Part shown: positions 33,601 through 44,729 of the stretch, in pieces
How positions within the stretch are numbered: the stretch's first letter is position 1
Layout: each line of letters starts with the position of its first letter
NCBI GenBank assembly: GCA_035610835.1
Contig: CM069447.1
Coordinates: forward strand, 76,498,203 to 76,562,202
DNA length: 64,000 bases
Source: Ophiura sarsii
Taxonomy: Eukaryota; Echinodermata; Ophiuroidea; Amphilepidida; Ophiuridae
Direction of reading: 5' to 3'
Translations under genes and position numbers: made by a program
The notes under the pieces: generated by a model
The model's input: only the letters and a program-made list of their open reading frames with translations
The model's database searches: none
Told to the model about the DNA's origin: nothing

Positions 33601-36600
33601 ACTGAAGTGTGCAAAGTACTGATTACGGATGGCAATGCAGATGTTAACAAAGCAAGCGGAGTAAGTAAATGATAACAAAACCACCTAAAATATGACTATT
33701 TTAATTTGAAATACCCAAAAATATTTTGTTTTTTAGAGATACATAATTTTACAACAACTCCCTTGTGTGTATCTGTTACATTCCAGTTTGGGCAAACTCC
33801 TCTGTGGGCAGCGTCTAGTAATGGTCATACTGAAGTGTGCAAAGTACTGATTACTGATGGCAATGCAGATGTTAACAAAGCAGACAAAGTAAGTAAATGA
33901 TAACAAGACCACCTAAAATATGACTATTTTTAATAGAAATACCCAAACCTATTTTGTTGTTAGAGATAAATAATTGTTCAACTACCTTATCTTTCCGTTA
34001 TATTCCAGGATGGGGATACTCCTCTCTGGGCAGCGTCTAGTAACGGTCATACTGAAGTGTGCAAAGTACTGATTACTGATGGCAATGCAGATGTCAACAA
34101 AGCAAACAAAGTAAGTGAATGATAACAAAACCACCTAAAATATGACTGTTTTAATTTGAAGTACCCAAACCTATTTTGTTTTTAGAGATAACTAATCGTA
34201 CAAAAATAATCTTGTCTATCTGTTACATTCTAGTCTGGGCAAACTCCTATGTTGAAAGCGTCTAGTAATGGTCATACTGAAGTGTGCAAAGTACTGATTA
34301 CTGATGGCAATGCAGATGTTAACAAAGCTAACGAAGTAAGTAAATGATAACAAAACCACCTAAAATATGACTTTTAATTTGAAACACCCAAGCCTATTTT
34401 GTTTTTAAAGATAAATAATTGTACAACATCTAACTACCTTGTCTGTCTGTTACATTCGAGTCTGGGCAAACTCCTCTGTTGGCAGCGTTTAGAAATGGTC
34501 ATACTGAAGTGTGCAAAGTACTGATTACTGATGGCAATGCTGATGTTAACAGAGGTAGCACAGTAAGTTATAATAACAATAAGACCTAAAATATATGACT
34601 ATTTTAATTTGAAATTCCCAAACCTATTTTTGTTTTAAAATAAATAAATGAATAATTGTACTACCTTGTCTGTCTGTTACATTCTAGTCTGGGCAAACTC
34701 CTCTGTGGAAAGCGTCTAGTAATGGTCATACTGAAGTGTGCAAAGTACTGATTACTGATGGCAATGCAGATGTTAACAAAGTATACAAAGTAAGTAAATG
34801 ATAACAAAACCACCTAAAATATGACTATTTTAATTTGAAATACCCAAACATATTTTGTTTTTAGAGATAAATAATTGTACAACTACCTTATCTCTCTGTT
34901 ATATTCCAGGATGGGGATACTCCTCTCTGGGCAGCGTCTAGTAATGGTCGTACTGAAGTATGCAAAGTACTGATTACTGATGGCAATGCAGATGTTAACA
35001 TAACCGACAAAGTAAGTAAATGATAACTAAACCACCTAAAATATGACTATTTTAATTTGAAATACCTAAACCTATTTTGTTTTTTGAGATAAATAATTGT
35101 ACAACAACTACCTTGCCTGTCTGTTACATTCCAGTCTGGGCAAACGCCTCTGTATGCAGCGTCTAGTAAAGGTCATACTGAAGTGTGCAAAGTGTTGATT
35201 ACTGAAGGCAATGCGGATGTTAACAAAGTAGACAAAGTAAGTAAATTATAACAAAACCACCTAAAATATGACTATTTTAATTTGAAATATCCAATCTTAT
35301 TTTGTTTTTAGAGATAGATAATTGTTAAAGGTAATTACCTTGTCTGTCTGTTATATTTCAGTTTGGTCATAATCCTCTGTGGGCAGCGTCTAGTAATGGT
35401 CATACTGAAGTCTGCAAAGTACTGATTACTGTTGGCAATGGCAATGAAGATGTTAACGTAGCAGACAAAGTAAGTATAAATGATAACGAAACCAACTAAA
35501 ATATGACTATTTAATTTGTTATGCCCAAATCTATTTTGTTTTTAGAGATACATAAGTGTACACCAACTACCATGTCTTTGTCGGTCTGTTACATTCCAGG
35601 TTAAGGATACTCCTCTGTGGGTAGCGTCTAGTAACGGTCATACTGAAGTGTGCAAAGTGTTGATTACTGATGGCAATGCAGATGTTAACAAAGCAGACGT
35701 AGTAAGTTAATGATAACAAAACCACCTTAAACATGACTATTTAATTTTGAAATACCTAAACCTACTTTGTTTTAAGAGATCAATAATTGTACAACAACTT
35801 CCTTATCTGTCTGTTACATTCCAGTCTGGGCAAACTCCCCTGTATGCAGCGTCTTATAAAGGTCATCCTGAAGTATGCAAAGTACTGATTACTGATGGAA
35901 ATGCAGATGTCAACATAGCAAACAAAGTAAGTAAATCATAACAAAACCACCTAAAATATGACTATTTTAATTTGAAATACCCAAATATATTTTGTTTTTA
36001 GAGATAAATATGTGTACAACAACAACTTTGTGTGTCTGTTACATTCCAGGATGGATATACTCCTCTCTGGGCAGCGTCTTGTAATGGTCATACTGAAGTG
36101 TGCAAAGTACTGATTACTGATGGAAATGCGGATGTCAACAGAGCAAACAGAGTAAGTAAATGATAACGAAACCACTTAACATATGACTATTTAATTTGTT
36201 ATACCCAAACCAATTATGTTTTTAGAGATAAATAATTATACAACAACTACTGTGTGTATCTGTTACATTCCAGGTTGGGCAAACTCCCCTGTATGCAGCG
36301 TCTGGTAAAGGTCATACTGAAGTGTGCAAAGTACTGATTACTGATGGCAATGCAGATGTTAACAAAGCAGACGAAGTAAGTAAATGATAACAAAACTACC
36401 TAAACTATGACTATTTTAATTTTAAATACCCAAACCTATTTTGTTTTTAGAGATAACTAATCGTACAAAAATATCTTGTCTATCTGTTACATTCTAATAT
36501 GTGCATACCCCTCTCTGGGCAGCGTCTAGTAATGCTCATATTGAATTGTGCAAAGTATTGATTACTGATGGCAATGCAAATGTTAACAAAGTATACAAAG

Positions 36601-37132
36601 TAAGTAAATGATAGCAAAACCACCTAAAATATGACTATTTTAAGTTGTTATACCCAATCTTATTTTGTTTTAGAGATAAATAGTTGTACAACAACTACCT
36701 TGTCGGTAAGTTACATTCCAGAGTGAGCATACTCCTCTGTGTCTAGTAAAGGTTTAACTCAAGTGTGCAAAGTACTGAGTATTGATGGAAATTACAAATG
36801 TTAACAAAGCAAACTATGTAAGTAAATGATAACAAGACCACCTATACTATGACTTATTGTACAGCAACTACCTTGTCTGTCTGTTACATTCTAGTCTAGG
36901 TGTACTCCTCTGTGGAAAGCGTCTAGTAATGGTCATGCTGAAGTTTGCAAAGTACTGATTAATGATGGCAATGCAGATGTTAGCATAGCAGGCAAAGTAA
37001 GTAAATGATAACAAAACCACCTATAATATGACTATTTTAATTTGAAATACCCGAACCTTTTTTGTTTTTAGAGATAAATAATTGTTCAACAACTACCTTG
37101 CCTTTCTGTTACATTCCTGGGTGGGCATACTC
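30661..37132 (+). CDS. Tandem single-repeat ankyrin exon array (partial gene, both ends lost)
   Basis: Each exon encodes one ankyrin repeat with the core TPLW-AS--GHTEVCKVLIT and DGNADVN. Exons (acceptor AG to donor GTAAGT): 30810-30911, 31038-31139, 31266-31370, 31497-31598, 31723-31824, 31951-32055, 32182-32283, 32410-32511, 32638-32742, 32869-32973, 33100-33201, 33328-33432, 33559-33660, 33787-33888, 34009-34110, 34234-34335, 34461-34562, 34688-34789, 34910-35011, 35135-35236, 35362-35469, 35600-35701, 35825-35926, 36050-36151, 36274-36375, then damaged 36498-36599 and 36722-36817, and 36895-36996. All start and end in phase 0 (102, 105 or 108 bp), so any subset can be joined in frame. Introns are about 126 bp and near-identical. 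A 23-bp exon remnant (30661-30683) begins the array and a 12-bp remnant (37121-37132) ends it. No start or stop exon is present. The product would be an ankyrin solenoid of unknown partner. Confidence 0.85.
30684..33888 (+). repeat. Homogenised 5' half of the ankyrin array with 6-exon higher-order repeat
   Basis: Exon-plus-intron units of about 228 bp are almost identical here. Exons 1-3 (30810-31370) match exons 7-9 (32182-32742), including endings NIAFK and NKADDR and the specific intron variants, giving a 1372-bp higher-order period. Exons 4-5 likewise resemble exons 11-12. This points to recent unequal exchange or gene conversion. Confidence 0.75.
36498..36996 (+). pseudogene. Decayed 3' ankyrin exons
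   Basis: In 36498-36599 the acceptor AG is changed to AA (TTCTAATATG) and the conserved GH and EV positions are altered. 36722-36817 has lost bases in the TPLW-AS core, creating a frameshift and stop. 36895-36996 is still open but diverged. The 3' end of the array is under relaxed constraint. Confidence 0.75.
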
Positions 37133-38112
37133 TTACACTTACACTTACACTTAATGTTTGATGGAAATAAATTAGTACATGTATAGGCTGTTAGCCTGTT
37201 TTTATTGCATATCCTATGTTTGTCCAATATTTGTCGATTCGGTTTTTGATTGCGTTAACAGTATTCACGTTAACCACTTCTTTAGGCAGCTCGTTCCACT
37301 TGTTGATAACTCTCATTATGAAAAAAAAAAATCTTTCTGCAGTTCAGATTCTTGACTAGTGCTGGCTTGAATAATTTCATCGAGTGTCCTCTAGAGTGTG
37401 TTGCTCGAGCTTTGGTGAAGAAGTCAGATGGGTTAACTTTATCGATCTCTTTCAGAATCTTAAATGTCTCAATGAGGTCACCTCTGATCCGTCGCCTCTC
37501 CAGTGATAAGGTTCCTAAGCATTATAGTAGGCTGTCATAGGTGAGGTGTCTTATTTGTGGTATCATCTTGATTGCTCTATGCTGAATCTTCTCAAGGGCT
37601 TTAATGTCTTTTTTTAGGTATGGGCATCCAGCCTGAACACTGTATTCTAAGTGTGGGCGGACATATGACTTGTAGAGCACCTTGAAGCTGTCACGATCAA
37701 AATGTTTGAAGGTCCTCTTCACCACTCGTAGACAATTCATAGCTCGTACTGATGCTTTCGCACATTGCTTACTGGGTTGGCCATCCTGTGTGAAAACTAC
37801 TCCAAGATCTTTTTCCTCGTTTGTATCGTCCAAGGGTGTGTTGTTCAGATGATAACTTGCTCCAGTGTTGTTGTGACCCATGTGCATCTTCTTACATATC
37901 TCGGCATTGAATTGAAGAAGCCATATTTTTTCTGACCATAAGTGAAGGTGGTTTAGGTCGTCTTGTATTCGGAGTTTGACGCTGTCGTTGTGAATTTTGG
38001 TGTAGATTGTTGTGTCGTCGGCAAACATGGAGAGTTCTGAGTTAACTGGTTAACGTGGTCTGGCAGGTCCTTGATAAAAAGAACGAAAAGTAGAGGTCCT
38101 AATACCGAGCAT
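37132..38112 (-). pseudogene. CR1/L2-like LINE, 5'-truncated RT fragment
   Basis: The minus strand encodes the RT C-terminal half. GPLLFVLFIKDLPDHV (about 38100) is followed, after a frameshift, by MFADDTTIY (FADD catalytic box), EEKDLGVVFT, NCLRVVKRTFKHFD and YKSYVRPHLEY, then a shifted tail through 37250 with RGDLIETFKILKEI and SMKLFKPALVKN. The 3' tail is a TGTAAG hexamer run (37132-37153), which joins the last ankyrin exon remnant directly, so this insertion ended the array. Truncated before the RT palm. Not functional. Confidence 0.88.
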
Positions 38113-38408
38113 ACACATTAAAATGGCGGATCGTGAGTCATGATAAATACATCGCTCCGTGTCGGCTCCAACGTTCCTGAATATTATGTTCACTGCATGC
38201 TATTATCTTTGAGTTCATCTCAACAACAATGTGTTCCTGACCATTTTCATCACACTGGTACGTTTAGATTCAACCAATTTTGACTGTATTTGATGTATTA
38301 AAAGTCATCCTGCTTGACACTCGTGCATGCTGTTTACGTTAGTATTCCAAATTCTCTACCCGCTCTATTCAAACCTGTGTATCCACACGTGAGTGACTTC
38401 GCACTATA

Positions 38409-39674
38409 CAGTTACGTATAGGGTCATGTGTTTTAAGCTCGCCTCCTTTCGAGTTACACACGGATTTTTGTTTTCACGACATGATTTTAACTTTACACAT
38501 TTATATTTGCTTGTATACCCCGCTGAGGTAGTAAAAGTATACATTTTCTGAAGGGAAATTGCATGAGGAAACAAATATGCCATTGAAATTATAGTACGAC
38601 CAAGAACTAAAATGGTATGATTGGAAATGTTCGGAAAAAAATCAGAGTTTTTAATTTTTAATTCGAGATCCATATATTTTCTATACCTACCCCTATCATT
38701 ATTTACTTTACATATTTGAATTCCTCATGAAATTACCCATTAGATGATATATTATTGTCAAAGTTACTACATCGGTATGGTAATTATACCGGCAAGTGAA
38801 TATCTCCAATTTTTATTTTATATATTTTTAGAATTTTCAAAAATATTTGTACAAACTCAATGGGGATAATCCCATGCTTTGTTCTTTTTACAATAACTAG
38901 TCATCCCCTAATGTTAAAAACACAATTTTGGTCCCATTTCAAAGGATATTTAGTAGTCTTTAAGTATGTGGTTCAACAGACTTGTCAACTATTATTAACA
39001 ACTAATTAATTATGGATAAGACAATGATCATCAGCTTTCTTCCTATTCGCTACACAGTAAACATAAATAATCAGCCTCAATTTACCGGATTTATAAAAAT
39101 GACTATAACAGAAAAAGTTTCAACCTATGATAGCAAAAGTATACATTTTTGGAAAGCTTGTAACTAGAGGCATTCAGAAATGCAGTTTATATCAGGGAAG
39201 GGTTCATCCTTAAACAAATATTTCTGAAAATTCTAAAAATAATATAAAATAAAAATGTGAGATATTCACTAGCCGGTATAATTACCATACCGACGTAGTA
39301 ACTTTGACAAATATATATCACCTAATGGATAATTTCATGAGGAATTCAAATATGTAAAAAAAATAATGATAGGGGTAGGTATAAAAAAGATATGGATCTC
39401 AAATTAAAAATGAAAAAACTCTGATATTTTCCGAACATTTCCGATCATACCATTTTAGTTCTTGGTCATACTATAATTTTAATGGCATATTTAGTTTCCT
39501 CATGCAATTTCCCTTCAGAAAATGTATACTTTTACTACCTCAGGGTGGGGGGGGGGGGGGGGGTATACAAGCAAATATAAATGTGTAAAGTTAAAAACAT
39601 GTCGCGAAAGCCAAAATCCGTGTGTAACGCGAAAGGAGGCGAGCTTAAAACACATGACCATATAAATCGCACTG
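38409..39674. mobile_element. 1.27-kb TA-flanked foldback with ~440-bp arms
   Basis: TA at 38407-38408 and 39675-39676. Termini CAGTTACG... and ...CGCACTG are inverted and start with CAGT, as in many Tc1/mariner elements. Arms 38409-38850 and 39232-39674 are highly similar in inverted orientation (for example GGTCATGTGTTTTAAGCTCG and AAGTATACATTTTCTGAAGG). The right arm carries a G-run at 39546-39562. The 380-bp spacer and arms have no transposase. Confidence 0.8.
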
Positions 39675-39737
39675 TATGACAATCTTCAACGGATTACGAA
39701 TATAATATTCTTCATCTGATACGACCTATTGTCTTTG

Positions 39738-41223
39738 TAGTCTTGGATGAATTGAGATCAATTTTAACTTCTATGAGAATGGAGAATAAAAGCAACTTTT
39801 CAGATCTATCACTGCAACTTGAAACCTTAAAAACGTAGCTAAAGGAAATCCAATCAGATGTAACTGACCTCACCCTCAGCGTTGGGTCCCTTGATAAGGA
39901 TGTTAGGAACATTAAAGAGGAAGACATTCAAACATTGAGAGCGGAATTGAAAGAAGAGATAAACTCCCTCAAAGCACAACGTGTGGCTGCGGAACTATAT
40001 AGTAAGCGATCCAATCTGCTTTTCTATCGCATAACGGAAACGTTAAATGAAGAGTGTGAAGATGTTATTAAACGCTTCATTAAGAACTTGATATTGATGT
40101 GAACAACATGCTCTTGGCCAACACCCATCGACTTCCTACCCGGACGGTTTCTTCGCGTGATCGACCCAGGCCATTAATTGTCAAGTTTGTTATATATGAT
40201 GAGAGATCGAGCTACTGTCTTGAGCGCGGCTCCCCCATCTGCGTCGCTCTCCACATAGATTTGGCATCAGCCCACACCTTCCGGCAGTGATGCAACAAGC
40301 ACGCTAGTCTTCTATAGTATACCTTTTTCCTTTTCTGTGTCACTCCATGAACATGTACTGATAGAGGGCTCACTCCCCATGGACGCTCCCCATCCTCTGA
40401 TCTCACCCCCGGAAAAAAGGTCTACTTGCATTGGATTGACCTTGCTGACCTCCGTATACCTGTACACTAGTGCTAGTCCAACAATTGGACGCATACGTAA
40501 TGAGCAATTTGTTCGCGTGGGGTTCAAAATTGACCAATGGCAGACACGATATACCGTCTTCGCAGAGAGAAGAATCTTGTTCACTTTGATACATTCAAAA
40601 TGTCGATTTTCTGGCACTGTATAGCCGCCGTTTCGGTCTAAAATCACACTTTAGGGGTTATCTTTGACATTGGGTCTCGCCCAAAATATCTTCCTCGGAG
40701 AAATAGCTACATTTCCGCATATGTGACTATTTCCATGCTATTTCCTATCTTTCAATATCGTGTAATAAAAAAACCTTTTAACGTCCAAACAGAGACAACT
40801 AATTTGATATTTTTTTACGATAACTAGAAACTCTTACACAGTCACAGAAATACCACCTTCACACGTTTCTAGATGTACAAACAGCAAATTCAATATTAGC
40901 GCGTTATGAAGGGTGTGATACTATCGTAACGCATAAAAAGCATCGTCCCTAGTAATCCCTAGTGTGCTTAAAGCACAGTTCTTTTGTAAATCCAATGCCA
41001 GTATACCTTGTATTTGGTCGGTTCTCAGATGGGAAGTATCAGGGGGTGTTGTTCGATTGTGTGACAGTGAAATTATACAAGGCCGTACGAGTAGACTACA
41101 AGCACGCCAGAAGTTGTTTCCTGTAAGAAGAGAGGCCATCGCTGCTAGAAAGAAAGCATACATCAATACAACAGGTACTGACATCAAACTGTACATAAAT
41201 GACCAACTTTATAAAATTAAATG
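39738..41223 (+). pseudogene. L1/Tx1-type LINE ORF1p remnant, interrupted
   Basis: Plus-strand coiled-coil-like sequence (VTDLTLSVGSLDKDVRNIKE, ELKEEINSLKAQ) leads into an RRM-like block (ELYSKRSNLLFY, CEDVIKRFIKN). After a frameshift near 40090 come LLANTHRLPT and RPRPLIVKFVIYDERS (to 40207). The C-terminal block LQARQKLFPVRREAI with ARKKAYI resumes at about 41088-41223, so about 0.88 kb of unrelated DNA is inserted. An in-frame TAG at about 39836 adds to the damage. These are features of transposase_22-type ORF1 proteins, nucleic-acid chaperones of L1-group LINEs. No ORF2 adjoins it. Confidence 0.7.
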
Positions 41224-41800
41224 ACTCCGACGTCTTCTCCAATCCGTACCCAGGATCCGCGTCCCACGATAAATTGTTATTGTTAGCATCACCTGATGGA
41301 TTGTTATTACCGTGAACTGAAATCTTTTATGTCATCATGCTCATTCTACATTTTACTCCTGAATTATTATATCAATCACCTGATGGACATTAGTATAGAT
41401 CCTCTAACCATACGTACCTCGTCATAAAGACAATTGAAACAATTCTTAGCATCACTTGGCCCCATGATCGTGATTTTATCATGCTCAATGATCTGTTGTT
41501 TACAGGCTATATAGGTGTTCCCCGCGTATTCTATAGTTTGATGTTGTCGTCATGATACATGATGTACAGTAATTAATGTTTAAATGACCATAACTGTTGA
41601 TTCAATATGCCCTATCTGCCTTATTTATGTTCACTAAACATCTTGATGACTATCTTTAGCCATGCCTATGTGCCCCTAAACCATTGCTTTCATGCATATA
41701 CCATGCCAGCATATACGTATTCAACCATGGCTAAGTGGTCATTATAATTATACACTGTCATATTTATTTATTTTCTCCTTTCTCCTTCCGATCCCCGTGT
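41224..41800. other. No feature recognised
   Basis: Non-coding DNA between the ORF1 remnant and the repeat block. A CACCTGATGGA word occurs twice (about 41290 and 41378). Confidence 0.4.
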
Positions 41801-43021
41801 TAGTGGAGCGGATATGTAACAAAAAATGGCCAAGATGTTCACTTTTGGCAGGAAGCATGAAAATTGGCATGTAGGGGTGTTTTGATGCACTGATTTCAAA
41901 AAGCCAGGAACCCACATTTTTCGAGCAATGGTGCGGCGGCCATCTTGGATTTCAAAATGGCCGCCACTCAAATATAGGAGATTTAGTAAAATTGCTCTAA
42001 ATAAAATATTTTTGAGATTCATACCATGAAATTTCACCAATATGTTCTCTATAACACGGTGCATAATTTTAGGTGAATAGGTTGTGCCAGTTGTACTTTG
42101 TTTATTACTTGTTACCATGGAAACCATCAAAAATAGACATTTTTGGGCAAAAATACCTCTAAAACCACTCTTATTTGGATGTTTTTGTCATCTATTCATC
42201 ATGAAATTGCTTTTAGTATCATCTGCAATTATACATAATTTGGATGAGAAATTTGCATTTCAATTTTGAGTGGTATCCATGGAAACTTTTTCAATGGCGG
42301 TTTGACGAAATATATGTCAAAATCACTCATTTTTCACTCATTTTCACCAATCTGTTGCTGGTAAAACACTATTATAGTGAATCGGGTGTGAAAAAGATGT
42401 TCACTACTGGCAGGCAGAATTAAAATTAGCTTAAAGGAGTGTTTTTAAGCGCTGATTTCAAAAATCAAGGAACCCACGTTTTTCGAGCAATGGTGCGGCG
42501 GCCATCTTGGATTTCAAAATGGCCGCCATTCAAACATAGTAGATTTAGTAAAATTGCTCTAAATCAACTATTTTTGAGATTTATACCCCGAGATTTCACC
42601 AATATGTTCTCTATCACATGCTGCCTAATTTTAGATGGATTGGTAATTTGGTTATTGCTTGTTACCATGGAAACCATCAAAAACAGACATTTTCAAGGGA
42701 AAATACCTGTAAAATTGCTCTTAATCAACTATATTTGACATTTATACCCCGATATTTCACACGTATGTTCTCTATAACATGGTGGATAATATTAGATGGG
42801 TTGGTTGTGCCAGTTGTGCTTTGTTTATTACTTGTTACCATGGAAACTATCAAAAATAGACATTTATGGGCAGAAATACCTGTTTTATAATGTTATGATC
42901 TGTAATTATATATATGTTGATGATAATGTTTTGAGTGGTTTCCATGGACACCTTTTAAATGGCGGTTGAACTAAAAGGTCAAAATCACTACTTTTCAACA
43001 ATTTTCACAAATGTTCACCAA
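41801..43021 (+). repeat. Left copy of a 1.2-kb tandem-repeat block (inverted partner at 47.9-55.4 kb)
   Basis: Built of repeated modules: GTGAAAAAGATGTTCACT, GGCGGCCATCTTGGATTTCA, TTTCACCAATATGTTCTCTA, TTGTTACCATGGAAACCATC. A full unit spans 41801-42371, a second begins at 42372, and a third partial ends at 43021 (TTCACCAATCT). The same arrangement is present in complement at 55365-54404 plus 48262-47920. Small ORFs inside are shared by the copies but have no protein features. Confidence 0.8.
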
Positions 43022-43486
43022 TCTACGGCTTGTAGTTTTTTGCCCTGTAGTCAATTGAGCTGGCCTTCCCGGTCAAACCCTTTGGGGTGGCACATGACCA
43101 CCCGGGAGGTACTCTAATGACAGGAACAAACTGGTATGGTAAGGGCCAGCCAAAATGTAATGATCCCATACAGTTGGGAAACGAGCAGTGGTCCATACAA
43201 CGCCGGGATACAACGGTCACCCAAATCAGTGTAAAAATATGATATGTTAGTATGGACAGAGGTGTTTGTATTTGTGATTTAGTCATTTTTGACAACGAAA
43301 GAATATACATCGGACATTATTTGTAGTGCAAGTTTCAGAGCTTTGTCAATACATTTTCTGAGTGAAAACAAAAGTTCATACCTGAGGATTGAGAAGCGGT
43401 ATATGCAAAAGCATCGATAGCCAGTACACAGTGAGGCAAGAGGGTGCCTAGACTGAAAGATAGTCATCTTTCATGTTTGGTGCCTA
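43022..43486. other. Interior of the inverted pair, no gene
   Basis: No domain seen. AGAGGGTGCCTAGACTGAAAG (43440) is the first of several copies that recur at 46410-46640. Confidence 0.4.
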
Positions 43487-44020
43487 GACGGATAATCATT
43501 CAAATTATCCTTAAAAAGTAGGATAATGTAGAGAGATTAGCCGGCTAAAAAGCGGTGAGAGCTCTGCAGAAACAACGTTCAGCGAAATTAGACAGCTAAT
43601 CGGAAATTGCTACGAGCATGAGACGCATCATTGATCATAGATACCAATAAACTGTTGATGAATTAATGTGATGGGATCGATTATAGGATAGCGTTGAATT
43701 GAGTTGTTGTTCATTTTCATTAGTATTTAAATTTTAGCCTTTTGCTATATCATGGACGTAGCACGGATGCAATCTTCCTTTCTATTTTTATTCAATCCCT
43801 ATTATTCCCACCATGTTTCTAACATGTGTGTTCCTTCTATGCACGTTCATCATGTTCATGCTTTGCTTGTACTATTATTTCTTAAGATGGTAGATTATTA
43901 AGGTGGTAGATAGTCTAAACGACTTCTTGACTCTGTGAACACCCATATGCTGATCTACTTTGGTCACATCTCACGACGAGACGAGACGAGACGCAAGGGT
44001 AACAACTTAGAAAGAAAGAT
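43487..44020 (+). repeat. Second copy of the ~530-bp dispersed repeat
   Basis: Inverted relative to 30125-30660. It starts GACGGATAATCATTCAAATT and runs through the AGTCTAAACGACTTCTT region to a GACGAGACGAGACGAGACG expansion at 43975. A shorter relative is at 47060-47150. Confidence 0.75.
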
Positions 44021-44729
44021 CTTGGTCCTGATGGATTGACCAAATAATATCTATTACTGGACTCCCTCTCTGTGATTGTTACTCCTTTGCTGAAAATCAT
44101 CATCTGCGGCGCAGTATCTGCGAGGTCACGAGCTGTCAGTCATGACAGGAACCAACCAACCATCCATTTCATCACCCTCATAGTCTACTGCAATAGTTCC
44201 CCAGGAGTAGCTCTCTACTGATCATTGTCATTATGGGTAAATTAGGTCGGGAATTTGCGTTTTTTAAAGAGGACTAATTGTGCTGCCTAGTTTTGTAAAA
44301 AAGTGCATATGTTTTGCAAAAAAAAAAGCACACATGCCTGAAAAACACAAGATGGACGCAAACAAATGTGCTGTTGGATGATTTTATCGCATTTTACCGA
44401 TTGATAGGGTAAATAGTCCTAACTACGGGCTAAATAAGTTTCCCCGGAGCAGAGCTAATCAGCGCTGATCACTCGTATAGCTTGCCCGACCGGGCCAAAA
44501 TAACCGGGCATGTGTTTGATTACGAGGGCGGATCAGTGCTCCAGCTACACAAGAAAATACTTTCTTTATTGTGTTATGCCATACTTTTTACCACATTCTT
44601 AGCTTCCTCTGCCGTAAATTTCTTGCAGGCTTTTAAGATATTAGCCGTCTTTTGCATGTCTGTAGAAACAGTACAGCTAAAGTTTATCCTCTAGCCGCTG
44701 ATAAAGTGTATGGCAAACTGAAATCGCAT

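Noticed and set aside
30729..33900. Repeated 64-65-codon plus-strand ORFs starting MKYPKIF in the ankyrin region
   Set aside because: They start in intron sequence that happens to be in frame with the next exon and stop just after the donor. They are intron read-through, not separate genes. The matching antisense 60-codon frames are shadows of the same repeats.
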